A stretch of 64,000 nt of DNA, taken from contig NC_063155.1 of assembly GCF_020921035.1 (NCBI RefSeq), forward strand, positions 21,285,311 to 21,349,310, given 5' to 3'. This document shows positions 11,197 to 24,758 of the stretch, one piece after another. The position numbers were made by a program, and so were the translations under genes. How positions within the stretch are numbered: position 1 is the stretch's first letter; each line of letters begins with the position of its first letter. The notes under the pieces are model-generated. The model made no database searches. It saw only the letters and a list, made by a program, of their open reading frames with translations, and was not told the origin of the DNA. This stretch comes from Rhodamnia argentea (Eukaryota > Streptophyta > Magnoliopsida > Myrtales > Myrtaceae).

Positions 11197-13529
11197 ATGA
11201 AAGGCGAAAGGACGGTGAAGAGAGCCTCGTTCGGTCTCGCGCCGAGGAAGGCTTTGTCTGACATCACCAACTCGCCGCTGCGAGCCAAAGCGCCCTGCAA
11301 CGACGGGAAGCAGCTCCAGCTCTCGCCGGCTACCAGAGATTATGTGAATCAGCTTCTCGAGGTACATTGCAATCTTTGATGGCCATGTCTCTGCTGCCTG
11401 CTCTTGCTTTTCTGTGAGACATGCCACACATTTTTGCCTATGGAGTAATTGGAGTTTTCTTCGTGTACAAATTGAATCAGGAGAAGATGGCATTGATCAA
11501 AGTTATCGAAGAGAGGAAGTATCCTTCCATTTGTTATTTGTGATCATAGTCTATTTTGCTGCTCCTGCTATTGCTAAAAAAAATCGCGGTGTTTATTAAT
11601 TGCTGAGGTGTGAGTGAATGGAGTTGATTTCCGTAGTTAACCGAAGATGCTTGGGGGTTTTCTTAATTGCTATTGCTTAGTAAAATGATCGAACTGAGTG
11701 GGGCCGAGTTGCAGAAACTTCGAATCAGTTATCAGAAGATCCAGCTGCAGAATTGGAATCTTGCTCAAACCAACAGTCAAATGTTAGCTGTGCGGTTTCA
11801 ACTCTATAAGTTACTTTTGTGGTTTTACGTTCACGAAATGCATAGATGACCATGTTTCTTTTGATCTTACAGGAGCTCCAATCTGGAAGGGAAAAGGTAA
11901 ACTATGCTCTTCGTCGGTGAATTTTCACGGTTCTTCTTCATTTAGATATCGCGATTTTAAGTTATTGGATTGCATATTTCAGCTAAGAATACTCCAACAC
12001 GAGCTTGTATGCAAGGATACTGTGATCAAAGCAAAGAATTTGGAACTACAGGTACCCTCTTTTACTGCGACCCAATGGTAAAAATTTAGAATAATTAAAC
12101 TTGTAGATACTGGCATCAAGTATAATCCCAACTTGGCTCTCGGCTGACTAAAGGTAAACAAATAAGTGTTGGATGTCCGAAGGGATTTGCAGAAGGAGCA
12201 AGAAGGCCACATCTTTCCTTTGGTTTTATAGGTAATAGAAATTGTTACTAAAGGGCACCAAAGGGGTGCAAACCCGTATAGAAAAAGAGGATAGCACCAA
12301 TGAGCTCATTTACAAGATAAATCACGAGGGCCACATCTTTTTTAACTATCGGCTCTCTAGTCTGCTTATGTGTATTTGTTTAGAGATTGGTTATGCTGCC
12401 GATCCTTAGTGTATGTTCCTTCTTGGTGGATTTTGTTGCTGTATGGTTGCAAATCCTAATGTTCTATCATGCTTCAGGCTATTAATTCTTTGCTAAAAGT
12501 TAATTCTGCGACGTTCTTTCTTTCTGAATATTCTTCTTCAGACTAGTAGACTAGGTGAGAGACTTGATGTGGTTTGAATTTCTTGGTAAAATCAACTAAG
12601 AAGCATTTCAATGATCCATCCTGTCAAATGATTTTTGTTGAAGTTTTCTTTGGAGTGTGTCCCCATGTCCTCTTTCGGTTGTGCAGGGGAAAGAACAAGT
12701 AAATTGTCAGAAGAAAGGTGAAAAGGTGTGCAAATTTAACCGCATTCCTTATCTAGCTTCTACACTGTTTGTTATGGTTCAATGCAAATTGACATGTCGA
12801 TGTCTTGGTAGATTAAGGAAGAAGAAGAAAAGGAAGCAACCGAATCCTTGCCAAAACCAGATGATCGAGCAAAACCTTGTAATCGTGACAGAAAGCGCGG
12901 CCAGAAAAGCCGATGTAATTCCTCATTCGAAAGCTCTTTGACTCTTTTTTGCTGCTTATTTTAGTGATGACCACAACTCATTTTGAAAAATTATTACAGC
13001 CATGGTGCCTTTCAGTACCAGCAAACAAGATGGCAAGAAGGAGAAGGTTGAAAACAAAAGGTTGGTTTTGAATCCACAGGTCGACGGCATGGAATAGATA
13101 TTCAATCAGTCTGTTGACATCATAATGAATTATGCCTGGAAGAAAGTTATGTTTGTTGATGCATTTGGGACTGCAATCAAAATCTTACCTGCATATTTCT
13201 GTTTCCTTTTCAGGCGCTGTACCAGGCGGCATTCAGCAAGATTCGAATCGCAAGAGCCAGAACCTCCAGAAAACTTGTTTGAGATTGAAACTGCTCAGTT
13301 TCCCATTAGCAAGCCCTTCGACAATAACGAAGATACGGAAGCTGCTCCAACCTTATTCCTGTCCTCCTCCAGCAATAGTGGGGGAGTTAGGGAAGATGAT
13401 TGTGCCTCAGGAGTCGAAGAAAAACCATCTAGAAAATCTTCAATCGGTCGACCATCACGCAGAGCAGCCGAGAAGGTCCAATCATACAAAGAAATCCCGC
13501 TCAACATAAAAATGCGAAGATCAGGGTAA
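11197..13529 (+). CDS. SGO: Shugoshin (centromeric cohesin protector)
   Basis: Nine exons join in phase: 11197-11361, 11481-11518, 11681-11789, 11873-11896, 11983-12051, 12687-12725, 12812-12914, 13000-13060 and 13214-13529, about 307 residues. The N-terminal half is the shugoshin coiled coil, including the hallmark NKMIELSGAELQKLRISYQK after residue 65. The C-terminus carries the basic shugoshin motif GRPSRRAAEKVQSYKEIPL followed by NIKMRRSG. In the family the coiled coil recruits PP2A, the basic motif binds phosphorylated histone H2A at centromeres, and together they protect REC8 or SCC1 cohesin from separase. I chose the ATG at 11197; upstream in-frame codons include only GTG. The protein is shorter than Arabidopsis SGO1 and SGO2, so SGO1 and SGO2 cannot be told apart. 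An upstream ORF starting at ATG 10802 ends in TGA overlapping this ATG. Confidence 0.88.
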
Positions 13530-16488
13530 ACAGGTACTCGTTTTGTATGATATTAACTTGTGAGATTCTTAGATCCTGCGGTCATATTTTTATTGCTAAC
13601 AAGGGGTTCCATCCTCGTGGAAGCTGACGACGGTCAGGGTCACAAAATCTCTTATGTACTGTGAGTCTACGAATCGTTAGGAGCTTTGTTTAACAAGGAG
13701 TTCCATCCTCATTGCTGATCTACTGTTTCGTATAACATGATTTCTGAATTCATTGCGATCGCATTGTCGATTTCGACTTTACAAATGGCTGTCCAATTTT
13801 CAATTCTGGCATAATTCTGGGCTTAGGATTTCTATTGATGAGAGATTTTGCCTATTAAGAAACAATCTCCTAGGCTCGCTTCGGAAACAAGCAAAAAAAA
13901 AAAAAAAAAAGCAAACAAACAAACAAACAAACAAAGCGACATCTCGGCAAACCTGAGAACTTTGTTTGCTGCGAAAGGCGGAAACCATGTGTCGTTCTTA
14001 TTTTTTCATGCTGATTTGATCTGCCATGTGACTGGAGTTTGCTTAGTCAAGAATTCGATTCTTCCATGTCCCCTCCGTCACTCAAAAGACTTCCTATGCA
14101 TAGTCTTGCCAATGCCATACCAAACTGGGTCTCTGGGGCCTCCACTGATAACACAATAGAAGTCTCAACTTCAAAATGTGGGGGAGACGTCAGAAGAATC
14201 TTCTTCTCAATGTCCATTAGGATGGGAAGAAATGTTCTTGACTCTAACACCAAAAATAACCCAACATATGATGAATAAACTATAAAGTACTTAAATATTA
14301 AAATAATTTTTCTTCCGGCTCTTTAAGCTTTTAGAACAGCCGCTAATGACCCTACAAAATTTTACATGGTACAAGAGTAGGAAGTCCCGATTTTCTATCT
14401 TTTTAAGCCCTTAGTTTCTTCTCTTGTTGTATATTACCAAACTTTTGCCTTGAGCCAAAGTCCAATCCACGCATAAGAGGAGTGTCGGAGTATTTAAATA
14501 TTAAATCATGCATTTATCAAATAGTTTAAACTTTTAATACAAAACGATCCCATTTTCCGTTCTTTCTATCTATTCAGCACGACACCGAAACCAATGTTTT
14601 CGTTAGACAAAGAAATGCACTTCCCCTGAGGGGGGAGCCGCGGTGCCCGGTGCTTCAATCCACACATATCATACCGAAAGGTCGCGGTTGTTTTCGCTAA
14701 CCGGAATGACTTCACTGTTGCTTTTTCCCCTCGCACCCCACCATCCCCAGTCATACCTCAAAACAGTCGAAGAAACCCATTGATTCGCAGAACAAATCAC
14801 AACCCTAGAGTTTTGCTCAAGGCAATCACCTCACCATCCCCACTCACACAAAAACAATGGGCTAGAAACAACAAGAAAAGAAAAAAAACACAAGGATCCC
14901 CCCACCGTCGTCTCCACGAGATCTCTGGGACATGCCCTCTCGGGACGACGTCGTTTTCACGCGAAAAGCCCGGGGGAGGAAGACACCCCCACGAAATGAG
15001 CAGGAGGCATGCCATGATTCATTCAACTACCTGTAACTACTAAACGCACCGTGACAAAATTAGCCGTCATTTTTCCTTTTTTTCTTCTTTTCTTTTTTCA
15101 ACCTTTTCTTTTTCAATTTAATTTGGACTTCGAGACCCAAAACCGCGTGGGATCACGGACTTTTCGATCCTTTTTTTTATTATTATTTTTTGTGTGGTGC
15201 CTATATATATGTCAATCACTTTCCTACAGCTCGAAAATGTTCTTTTTCTCCCCCGAAAACTTCCATTGTTATTATCTATTTCCAGCCAAATATGTCTTGT
15301 CTGCGAGAGCAAGACATGGCATGGATCATGGTTCATGTGATCTAATCAGGAGAAAGGAACCCAAAAAAAAAAAAAAAATTACATGATTTTGGGTTGATAT
15401 TGAATTGAAACTTGAAAAACGAGGCTCAAGAGATGGCGGGGGGAACTGTCCTATCAGAGCCCTAAAACCTATCGCACGGATGTCAATTCAATCTTGAAAT
15501 TTTGCCTCGAAATTTCAATGTAGTCTTTCCGGTCAATTGGCAAAATAAATAAATAAAATTTAAAACGAATTGACATCCATGGAATGGGCTTAGGACCGAT
15601 CGGTGCAATTCTCCCAAGACACGACCTTCGCATAATTCCGCTAAAAAACGATTTTTCTTTCCGACAAGAAATTATCCCAACAATTCGTGTCGCTTTCAAA
15701 TTAGAAAATGCATGGTTTTGGTGCTAAGCAACGCATGATTTGGGATGGGGTCACCCTCATGATGTAAAACCCTAGATAATTATTAATTATGCAAAATGTG
15801 ATCCCATCAAGATATATAACATATGATATTGATAATAGCCTAAGACATTGCGGGGGTGGCAGCTTTAGCTTTTGGTATAACGACCGCTTGGGATTCCAAA
15901 AGATGCGAAAGTGGTGTTTGATTTGAGATGGAATTGACGACGCACCTAAAGACTTGAAACGTATATTAAAAAGAAGGTCGTGACCCCTCCATCACGGACC
16001 CACACGCAATTAGCAAAAGTTGTCATCCATGAATTGGATACTTTTCCATTAGGGTTCCCCGGACTGGTAATAGCCGTTGATGATGATGCGAGAGGTTCGC
16101 GTCGCATAGATTTCGTTTAGTCGCTACCGTCGATAAGCGCATCCGAATATGAATGCGCGTTTTGAAATTCGAATGGCGAGCTCCCTAACCACCGTCACGT
16201 CTGAACTATCGATTTCTCGACCACGCTGTGTCAACCAGCAGCGAGATGCTATTCATGAGTTGGTCAAGGACAGCGGTCACTCTTTCGATGCTGGTAGCAC
16301 GAGAACCACCGAATTGGAGCGGTTTTCATCTAATTGCTGGCGTTAAGATATGAATCGCAGTGTAGCCAACCCGACTTCTGTCCTATCCTAATAACTTCCG
16401 TGGTTAGACCATTGGTGATAATGAGAAGAACCTTCTTCAAGTAACCTTTAAGAAATGAGCATGCAAGTCTATAAGTAATGAATAGAGG
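13530..16488. other. Intergenic, no gene recognised
   Basis: Short ORFs only, none with a recognisable domain. An A-run followed by (AAAC)n lies at 13893-13935, and an LTR-like remnant at about 14262-14510 is listed separately. The shugoshin 3' UTR occupies the left edge. Confidence 0.55.
14262..14510. mobile_element. LTR-like remnant
   Basis: The words ACTTAAATATTAAA near the start and TATTTAAATATTAAATCATGC near the end (split by mutation), with ATGGTACAAGAGTAGGAAGTC between, resemble degraded LTR fragments common in eudicots. No second LTR, primer-binding site or coding part is visible, so this is tentative. Confidence 0.25.
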
Positions 16489-16905
16489 TACTGACATAAA
16501 TGGTCCCTAAACTTTGGCTCAATATGCAACGTGATTCTTGAATTTTTAATTTGTCAAATGTAGTCCATGAACTTTACTCCAATATGCAATGCGGTATCTG
16601 AACTTTTAATATGTTCAATATGATATCTTAACTTCTTGTATACGTTAAATTTAGTTTATGAACTATATGAAAATGTTCGACGTTGCTCTTCCATCAATTT
16701 AAGTTAAGGGACAAATTGGACGTTTTGATACGGTCTAGGGACTCAATTGAATATGTATCAAAAGCTCCATAACCACATTGAGAAATTTAAAAGTCCGAGG
16801 ACGATATTGCATATTGAGCTAAGGGTCATGAGCCACATTGAACAAATCAAAAGTTCAACGATCGTGTTGGACATAAAACCGAAGTTTGATGACCGTTTAT
16901 AACAT
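16489..16905. repeat. Palindromic foldback repeat, copy 2
   Basis: About 417 bp built as an imperfect inverted repeat. The left arm begins TAAATGGTCCCTAAACTTTG and contains CAATATGCAA twice; the right arm carries the complementary words TGCATATTGAGCTAAGG and ATCAAAAGTTCAACGATCG. Sequence and layout match the copies at 10.25 and 37.9 kb. Confidence 0.65.
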
Positions 16906-19900
16906 TTTTCCTTGGCGAACAAGGGTAGTTGGCGTTAGATTTACATTACGATGTTGCCCTAGCTTTACTTTAGGGCTTTCGATCCAAGATAAGGAACATG
17001 GACATAACACAATCTTTGTCGAAAGCGAGCAGTCAAAAAGAGTGAGGGAATACTAGGTTTCCTCTTGCTTTGATTAGTCCCCTCCACGGTTTACCTTTGC
17101 AGTAGAATCGATACCTCCCTCCTAACTGTCAGCAAAGTTAGTTCGTTAGTTTCATTCCCCCCCAAATTCTCAGCATCTTTATTCTTGTCTTTTCCCCTTT
17201 TATTTTATTTTTCTCTCTTTTTAATCTCATGTTAATGTTAGGCATTTTGAGACAGGCATGTTCAAAGTGCATGTCCTAGACTCGATTATTCGACAAAAAT
17301 TAAATTTCCTAGTTTACATGGTCATTGGCATTTTGTATGTGCAAAAAAATGAATAGAAAAAGGATGTGAGAACATAAATTTGTGAAACCCAATATTGTTT
17401 TGTTGCCCGGCCGGCGTTAGCCGAAAGAAAAAATTCTCGCGAAATTGAAATAGATTAAAGTGAGACGATGATACACACATCATTCGGAACTTACAGCCGT
17501 CGGAAGCAGCGATTTAAGCATTTATACACCTATATGAAATTACTATCAAAAGCGTGGAATTATAAAGCATCTATAGGATTTTTTTTTTTCACATTTTCTT
17601 TTGCTCATTTATGGGTAAATGATTTAATTTCCCTAAGGTGTTCCTGATTAACGAAGTGCGTTTAACTTTGTAAGATAGAAAATCTGCCGACCACTTAAAA
17701 AAGAAGGTTGTTGCCCGTGTTGCCAACTATATCATAATCTCCAACATCAGGCCAGTGATTAGTGAGTCTAATCCAAGGATCCAATTTGTTAATCAAGTGG
17801 GGTCTAGGCCTAAGCCTGCAATTGGAAGCTAATCAATTAGGGCCCCACCCCAAGAAATAAAATAGCGATTTCCTTTTCGTCGAGGTGATGCTCGTATCGT
17901 GTTTATATCATTAATCTCGATTACATATTTGCTAATGAGAGTATAAAGAAGATGATTATGTTGGTAAAAGAGATGATATAATCATATATTCTGTCTCCTG
18001 CTTTATCGTAATGGGGTGGCTCTTGAAGAATTCTCCATAACGGAAAGCAAAGCTTAGATAAATGGGGGATTTAATTTTATTTTAAGGCAGGTGATTAAGG
18101 AAATCTTTAGTATAATGACATTTTCATAATTATATGAAACATTTTTTTTTTCGTTTTTGCAGGTACTATGTCTAGACAAAGAGACATGATGCATCAAACT
18201 GTCACCACTCAAATTGTAGTGGATAATGAGAAAAATGTTTTTCATTTTGGACTGCTCACACTCATGATTATTCTTATCTTAACTAGAATTCCTACAATTA
18301 TTACTAGTATTTCAAACTTTTTATTTTGGTCAAAAGTATTTCAAACTTAAGTAATCTTCAAAAGAATATTATTGTTAAAACATTTAAATTTCAAAACACG
18401 AGGTTTATCGGACAGGTTTAAGTCGTCGAGTAGTTTATAGTGGCCTCGCAAAATTTTAGGCGATATCGGAGCGAATGGTCATGAATGTAACCTTTACAAG
18501 ACCCTTATTTGCCTCCATTATTATATTTTTTGGACCAAAATCCAGCCTATACGTGAAAGGGAGTTTTGCATATTTGAGTATCTAATTGGACCTTCATGTG
18601 ACAGATTAATTTTTTTTAATAAATTGGCAGGGCTCCCGCAGAAATTTCAAACTTGCATAAAGCTTAAATATACCGAGAAGAAAAGAGGGTTAAAAATAAC
18701 GAGAAGAGAGGTGAAAACAATAGCGCTAATGCACGGTTGCATTGAACTACGCAACATTCCTTTTCCCGGAGTTTTACCGTTCGATCGATTTTTATAACAC
18801 GGGGTCCCTAAATAAGGCAAATGATTTCATCAGTAGAAATTTACACACTTCACAAATTTTGTGCAATTTCTTCAATGAAACAAGCATTGCTTCTTCTTCT
18901 TCTTCTTCTTCTTCTTCCTTCTCTCTCTCTCTTTTGTGTGGGTTGGATCAAACTCAATGATTCGGCCACATAAATTTATGAACAGAGTAAAGCAAACTGA
19001 GCATAGCAGAGAGTCAATCGATTTGATATATTCCACGACAAAGAAAAATTTTGGGAAGTGTGAGTGGGTTTAGTTGGGGGCTTTGGGGTGTGTGGTTTTG
19101 ATCATTTTCCCAGGGACTATATGGCCTGCAAAGATATAATAAATATTCTGGCGATGCAGATTAAATCTAAGAAAGCTAAGACATGATTAAAGACAAAATA
19201 ACACCTCGGATGGGACATAAAGTCGCGGCGCCCCATTGTTGTATTTCATTCCCACTCTGGATTCATTGTCTTGGATTTTTCCTATATGCACCTTTTTTTT
19301 TTTTCCGAAAATCTAAAATGAACGGGAGGAAAACCCTCGGTTCCGATCGCCAAGTTAGGAAAATCCAACCTGGATAAATTTAAACTGTCATGTGGAGGAA
19401 GATGAAATGTATACAATGTTAGGATTCGGTGCACAATCACAATGAAGTAAAGCATGAAGCGAGAAAGAAAAATTGACAAAATGTTTATCTTTTATGGCAG
19501 CTCGGTGACCGTACACTTGTCTTGCTTAGGGCGCTAGGGAGGCTCGATGGTGGTGAACTCAAGTGAATGTCTTATTCTTGATTTATTATTATGGTTCGTT
19601 TGATTTTGTTGGAAAGCTTGTAAGAAGTGAGAGAATTGGTCTTCCTCTTTAAATATTTTTTTTTGGGGCTAAAGCGAGAGAAATGGTCTCGGAATAGTCA
19701 AAGGGAAGCCTCGTGCTTTTCCATGGAGGAGGACTTTTGTTTTTTCAAAAAAGAAATGGGTCCACCACCTTTCTTTGTACAAAATATTGGTGGGAAAGTT
19801 TGGTTACCAGCTCCCTTTTCTGACCAATGAGAATCAAAGCATATTTCACTTACCTCCATCTCCATCTCCCTTTGTAGGGAGAGAGAGAGAGAGAGAGATT

Positions 19901-21719
19901 TTTTTCTACTTAGGGTTTCTGGTCTTTGTTGATCATGGGCTGCACATGCAAAGCCAAGTCAACAAATGAGTGCCATGGAATGTTGGTGAACAGGGAAATC
20001 CTTGCTTAGAATTTACAATACTATAACCTCGATTAGCTCAAACGAAATAAATGACCTCGCTGTCGGGTAATCCCTAACACTAGTGAACTCCGGACCCAGT
20101 TTAGGAATAATAATCCACGGCGGCTCGGTCCCACGAGAGATTACAGGAGCTCGCTGCGTGATGGATCGGATGGTTATTGCGATGCGTTCTTCACGCATGG
20201 AACGGAATCTCTGTTCTGGTCATGGGGCTGCTACGCATGTTCCACACGATCCATAGAAGACAAATCAATGAATCGGCGCATAAAAGGGAGCAGATCTAGA
20301 TAATCATTTTCCTTTCGAGGCAGGTTTCTATTTTCACGTCTCTCACTTTGAAATGTTGATTTCTTGGTGTGCGTTAGATGTATTTGATCACGGGAAACTT
20401 TGACAAGAACAAATCCGAGAGGTGGGGCAGCAATTCATGTGGCACCCTATCATGAAGCTGGTCCAGAATATGAGAAGGAAAAAAAAATCTCATTTGGGGC
20501 CGAATCCGAATTATAGACTTGTAGTGGGGCATAAACAAAATATTCAAGAACTTCATTTCCTCCCCCTTAATTCTCTTTTAATTACGGGAGAACCAGCAGC
20601 CGAGTCTTCGGTTAAAATTGTCGCAGGAACCCTATTCCAAGTTGGACTCTACGTGATAAAATCCAAAAAGATCAAAAAAATTAAAGTTGATGTGTATTTT
20701 CAAGTGAGTTGATATTGATGCGTTCTGGCGCGCAACTAAGGCAATTAAAGTCCAATTTTTTTTCTTAGGGCTTCGATCTGAAAAGTTTGTCTTTGATCTA
20801 GAAAGAAGCGACACGACATTCTTTTTAGGTTTGACTTTGCATCACAATGTAATGGGCATCGCATGCACTCATGATTCTGACTAACGAAAGTAATATCCCT
20901 AGGTCAGTCCAATTTGATCAAGGGAAACGTGATTTTAGAACGTGAGAAGTACCCGTAAGGAGTCGGGAAATTCAAGATGTGCACGGTTCGTGTCGTGTCG
21001 ATCACGGGTGCCAGAAAGTTCGGCCCCAAAATATGAATGAACAGGCGGAGGGAGACCGCGTTCGTATAAAGAGAATATAGATCGGGTCCACAAGCGATTT
21101 GGGTCACTCTAACATCCTCCTCTTACGGGTAAAACCGGCCGACACCGAGGGCCACACACAAGAAATAAACCGGGGCGAGAAGCCTAGCTCCGGTACCATT
21201 TTCTTGTATGACCAATGCCGATTGCTCCAAAAGCTGAAGTGAGTAGGTGAGGAAGACTGCGTATGTATATATGCGAGATGACCAATGGATGCATGGAAGA
21301 TTATATGAAATTTTTTCTTCTTCCCTTTTTTTTTTTTCGAAAAAGACAAGAATTCTCTCGAATTTCAAATTAAAAGTTAGAGAATCGTACCTACTATTTT
21401 TACTGTTTTTTTCGTGTGCATGACTTCCTTCTTAGTACATGTCATCGTCAGAGAATATAATAGGATAATACTTTTCACACATCAATCTTTTCGGCGACAT
21501 GTCTAATTCTCGTGTTCAGATGCATAGTAGGCATAAGCAGTCAACTAAGTGTGAGGACTTAACAAATAAACAATTTATTGCAAAATAGATAAAAATTATA
21601 TATATACATACATATATATATGTGAAACGATATGACCGGCTATAAACACGTTATTGTTCAAGTGGATGTGTACATAACCATGTCACGTTCAACATCGGAT
21701 TGAAATTTATCGTGACATT

Positions 21720-21910
21720 AACGTTCCGTTTGTTTCACTCGAAAACGAATCATTTGGAAAAAAAATTAAAAGTTAATCGCTCATATTGCTTATAAAAAAT
21801 AAATGAACGGATATTTTTTTCATCGTTCACGAAAATATTTACCCATGAATAATTGTCAACGATGAATCTTTTTTTATTGACTAATTATTTCAAGCTAACG
21901 AATATTTTAC
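21720..21910. repeat. GAAAATATTT repeat remnant
   Basis: The stretch begins CGTTCCGTTTGTTTCACTCG, like one end of a hAT-type MITE, and includes CACGAAAATATTTACCC and TTGACTAATTATTTCAAGC. Close variants of the latter words occur near 48.2 kb (GAAAATATTTTCCATTGGC, GGCTAATTATTTTAAATC) and weakly near 10.15 kb. The second end is not clear. Confidence 0.35.
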
Positions 21911-22539
21911 GGAGAGCCGACAAGGAATTCCATTAATAATTGGTCGTTTTGACCATTGGGAACAACTCGATGAATTTAGTAGATCTTTTTAGAAGGATTT
22001 AACAATCATAGATCGAACCTATTCAATTTTTACAATGTGATGGTCAGCTATTTGTGAAGTAGACGTGCCTACCGTTTTCTTTTCTTGGGTCAATATTAGC
22101 AATGCAATTTATCCGAAGATAAACCTAATACAATTTATACACCTACGACACAATCAAACTCGAACGAACAAAATATGGAATTGAATCGTACCAGTCTCTT
22201 GCTCGAGGTTATTACTCATTTTTGTAATGTAATTATTTTTCTTGAAAGGTTGGCTATAAAAAAAATAAAAAAAAATGGGGTCTGGTGCTGGACCACTTTC
22301 TATGCGTTTTCGCAGGGAGTAAGGAAAGAGATGGCGATCCGAACAAAAAAAAGAGAGAAAAAGACAGAAAAGAGATGGCCGAATTGAGAGAATAATAATA
22401 CGAATTACTAAAAGGAAAATGGTCATTTTCAACCGAAAGAAAGGGAAAAAGAAATTTATGGAAGCCTCTTTCACCGAGTGGGGCAGCCCATTTGCCAGCT
22501 AAATTAAGGAATCCCGGAATCGAGGCGCGCATGACACCA

Positions 22540-22790
22540 TTTTTGAAGTAAAATTTCTGCTCTAGAAACAGAAATCCGTTTAGTAACATAATTTCTGGAA
22601 TAGAAAACCATTTAGTTGCGCAATTTCATTTTTCTATTTATGGAGCCACTTGAAAAGGTAAAAAAAAAAAATATATACTTCTTTTCCAGAATTAGAAAAA
22701 TCGATTTTTACTTAGAAACATAAGTAGAAAAATCGATTTCTATCGTGCGCGACCTAACATTCTCCATTGGAAACTTTTTTATTTCCCCTT
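22540..22790. repeat. MITE-like repeat remnant
   Basis: Dense in TTTCTAGAA-like words, with GGAGCCACTTGAAAA in the middle. A related block lies at 56530-56740, which has GGAGCCACTTAAAAA, the same poly-A run and TTGATTTTTCGA. Neither block has coding capacity. Confidence 0.35.
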
Positions 22791-23662
22791 GAAATTCAAA
22801 GTTGTTTTTTTTTTCCATTTACCCCATTTTCTCCAAAGAATTTCCCGATTCGCTACTATACTTTTTCAATAAAAAAAAAATTTCGAATTGACCTGGCGCG
22901 TCAACTCACGCGTTAGACAAGACCGATCACGTTGCGCCATCGGTACGAGCATCGACTCTTTACTTATTTCAATGGGCTGCGGCTGGTTCCACCCATCCCG
23001 CGCGGATCGTTCATGGAGCCGTGCATCGCAATCGCAATCGATTCTTCCCCCCCTTGGGTTCGACTGGCAGCCACTTGGAAAACAAGATTCAAACAACATG
23101 AAATATTAAAATAATTTGCCTTTTCAGTCTACATTCGCAAATACGATGCGGTACAGAGCATCAAGCCGCGAACGCAGGAGTACGAAGTCGCGAAAGTGTC
23201 GAAACAGGGGAATTGATGGTGATTGAGTCGTGTGGAGCTTTTGGACAGAGCGACACCGTATCGCGGGGGGTTAAAGACCGGAGCGACTTGAGCTTGGTCT
23301 GCTTCTCGTCGCTCCTCTTTTCTCTGGTTTCCCACAGCCAGCTCGGTGCTTAGAGTGCCGTAGACTCTGTTCCCAAAAGGAGACTGATGACTCTCTGGAC
23401 TCTGGCCATCCATGACTCCATATCAGACCCATATCAGAGAGAGAGAGAGAGAGAGAGATGTTGGTGTTAGGATGTAGAAATTTTTGGGTGTGGCTAGGTT
23501 TGGCCTTTTGTGCACCTTTTGTCCAACCCCTGCTGGTGTGGAAAGAGAAAAAAAAAACACAACGGTGTTTTGTTCATTAGATTAATAAGAGAAAAAGCAA
23601 AAGAGAGGTGAAGAAAGCTACAGAAGCCAAAAGCCAAAGGCAAACAGTGAAGACAAGCCTCT

Positions 23663-23672
23663 CCTTATAAGA
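23663..23672 (+). promoter_or_regulatory. Probable TATA box of the DUF1635 gene
   Basis: CCTTATAAGA lies about 120 bp upstream of the start codon and is followed at 23700-23765 by a long CT-rich stretch typical of plant core promoters and leaders. Confidence 0.4.
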
Positions 23673-23785
23673 CCCTAGATAAAGAACCCCCTCTCAACTA
23701 CACTCTCTCTATCTCTGCTCTGTATCCTTCTCTGTCTGTCTGTCTGTCTCTCTCAAATTCTCTCTAAGTCCACTGAGCAAAGACC

Positions 23786-24758
23786 ATGGACTGCCAACGC
23801 AGCCCTCTTATCAGCTGGGCATTCTTGTACTGCCAAGGAAAGGTGCAATGCAACTCTACTCGAAAATGAAATGCTTTTGTTCAGTGCAATGCGTGTGACT
23901 TTGAGTCGATTTCACTTGTGGGTGCTTAATTCCTCTGCTTTTGGGGTTTCTTTTTTTTTTTAACTTTGGGTGAGACAGAGCATGGAGGAGCTGAGGCATT
24001 CGCTGCTGTGCACGACAGTGGAGCTAGAGACCACGAGGGTCGCTGCGCAGGAGGAGCTGAGGAAGAGAGATGACCAGCTGATTCAGCTCAGAGAACTGCT
24101 CGACAAGGCCACCAGAGAAAGGGATGAGGCGCAGGACAAGTACCAGAAGCTCTTCTTGGAGAAGCTCTTGATTCAGCAGCAGCAATTGACAGGTCCTCTT
24201 TCCGGCGTCTCGAGCGTCGAGGATGAACCCAGAAGAGGCATTGACTCCAACGCCGCCTTCTCTTCCTCAGACTCTGATGAGAGCATTGTCTCATCTCCTC
24301 CACCTCAATTGACCTCACCAAGGACAACACCGCTACCACCACAGCAGCCACCGCCGCTCTTGTCGCAGGTGATGACGGTGGTCCCCCACAATTCGACGCC
24401 GGATATCGAGCTCGTGCCTGATAAGCCGCTGCCCGAGAAGGGCAAGCTCCTGCAGGCCGTCATGAAAGCTGGGCCCCTTCTTCAGACCTTGCTCCTGGCA
24501 GGGCCACTTCCTCAGTGGAGACACCCTCCGCCGCCGCTCGACTCGTTCGAGATCCCGCCCGTCACCATCCCTTCTCCTCCGCAGCACCTGCCGCCATCGC
24601 CGATGGCGGTGCCGCCGCTTCTGCTGCAAGACTCTCTGGCGGGCGTGAACGCGTGCAGCGGCATTGCCCATTGCGGGAGGTTGAGCAGAAAAAGAGGCCA
24701 CTTCGAGGGGTCCGATTCACCTACAGAGCCAAAGTACCAGAGGGTTCTTCTCAATTGA
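23786..24758 (+). CDS. DUF1635-family protein
   Basis: Two exons, 23786-23842 and 23979-24758, give about 278 residues. Exon 1 encodes MDCQRSPLISWAFLYCQGK; exon 2 opens with SMEELRHSLLCTTVELETTR, the conserved start of the plant DUF1635 family, followed by a charged coiled coil to about residue 85 (ELRKRDDQLIQLRELLDKA). The middle is Ser-rich and then Pro-rich with runs of Gln and Pro. A second conserved block, LPEKGKLLQAVMKAGPLLQTL, split here only by the display limit, is followed by LLAGPLPQWRHPPP. The tail contains SRKRGHFEGSDSP. The family has no established biochemical function. Coiled coil plus low-complexity tail suggests a protein-binding role; that is inference. The start was set by the CT-rich leader and the conserved first exon. 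Confidence 0.8.

Larger units (their letters stand above)
16906..23662. other. Gene-poor intergenic stretch
   Basis: No ORF here has a recognisable domain or a convincing splice structure. There are simple repeats: (CTT)n then (CT)n at 18890-18932, (GA)n at 19877-19899 and 23435-23458, and a TATATA run near 21596-21622. Two possible MITE remnants lie at 21720-21910 and 22540-22790. The right end is the promoter of the DUF1635 gene. Confidence 0.5.

Noticed and set aside
24333-24701. Minus-strand ORFs over the DUF1635 gene
   Set aside because: Low-complexity complements of the Pro-rich coding part.
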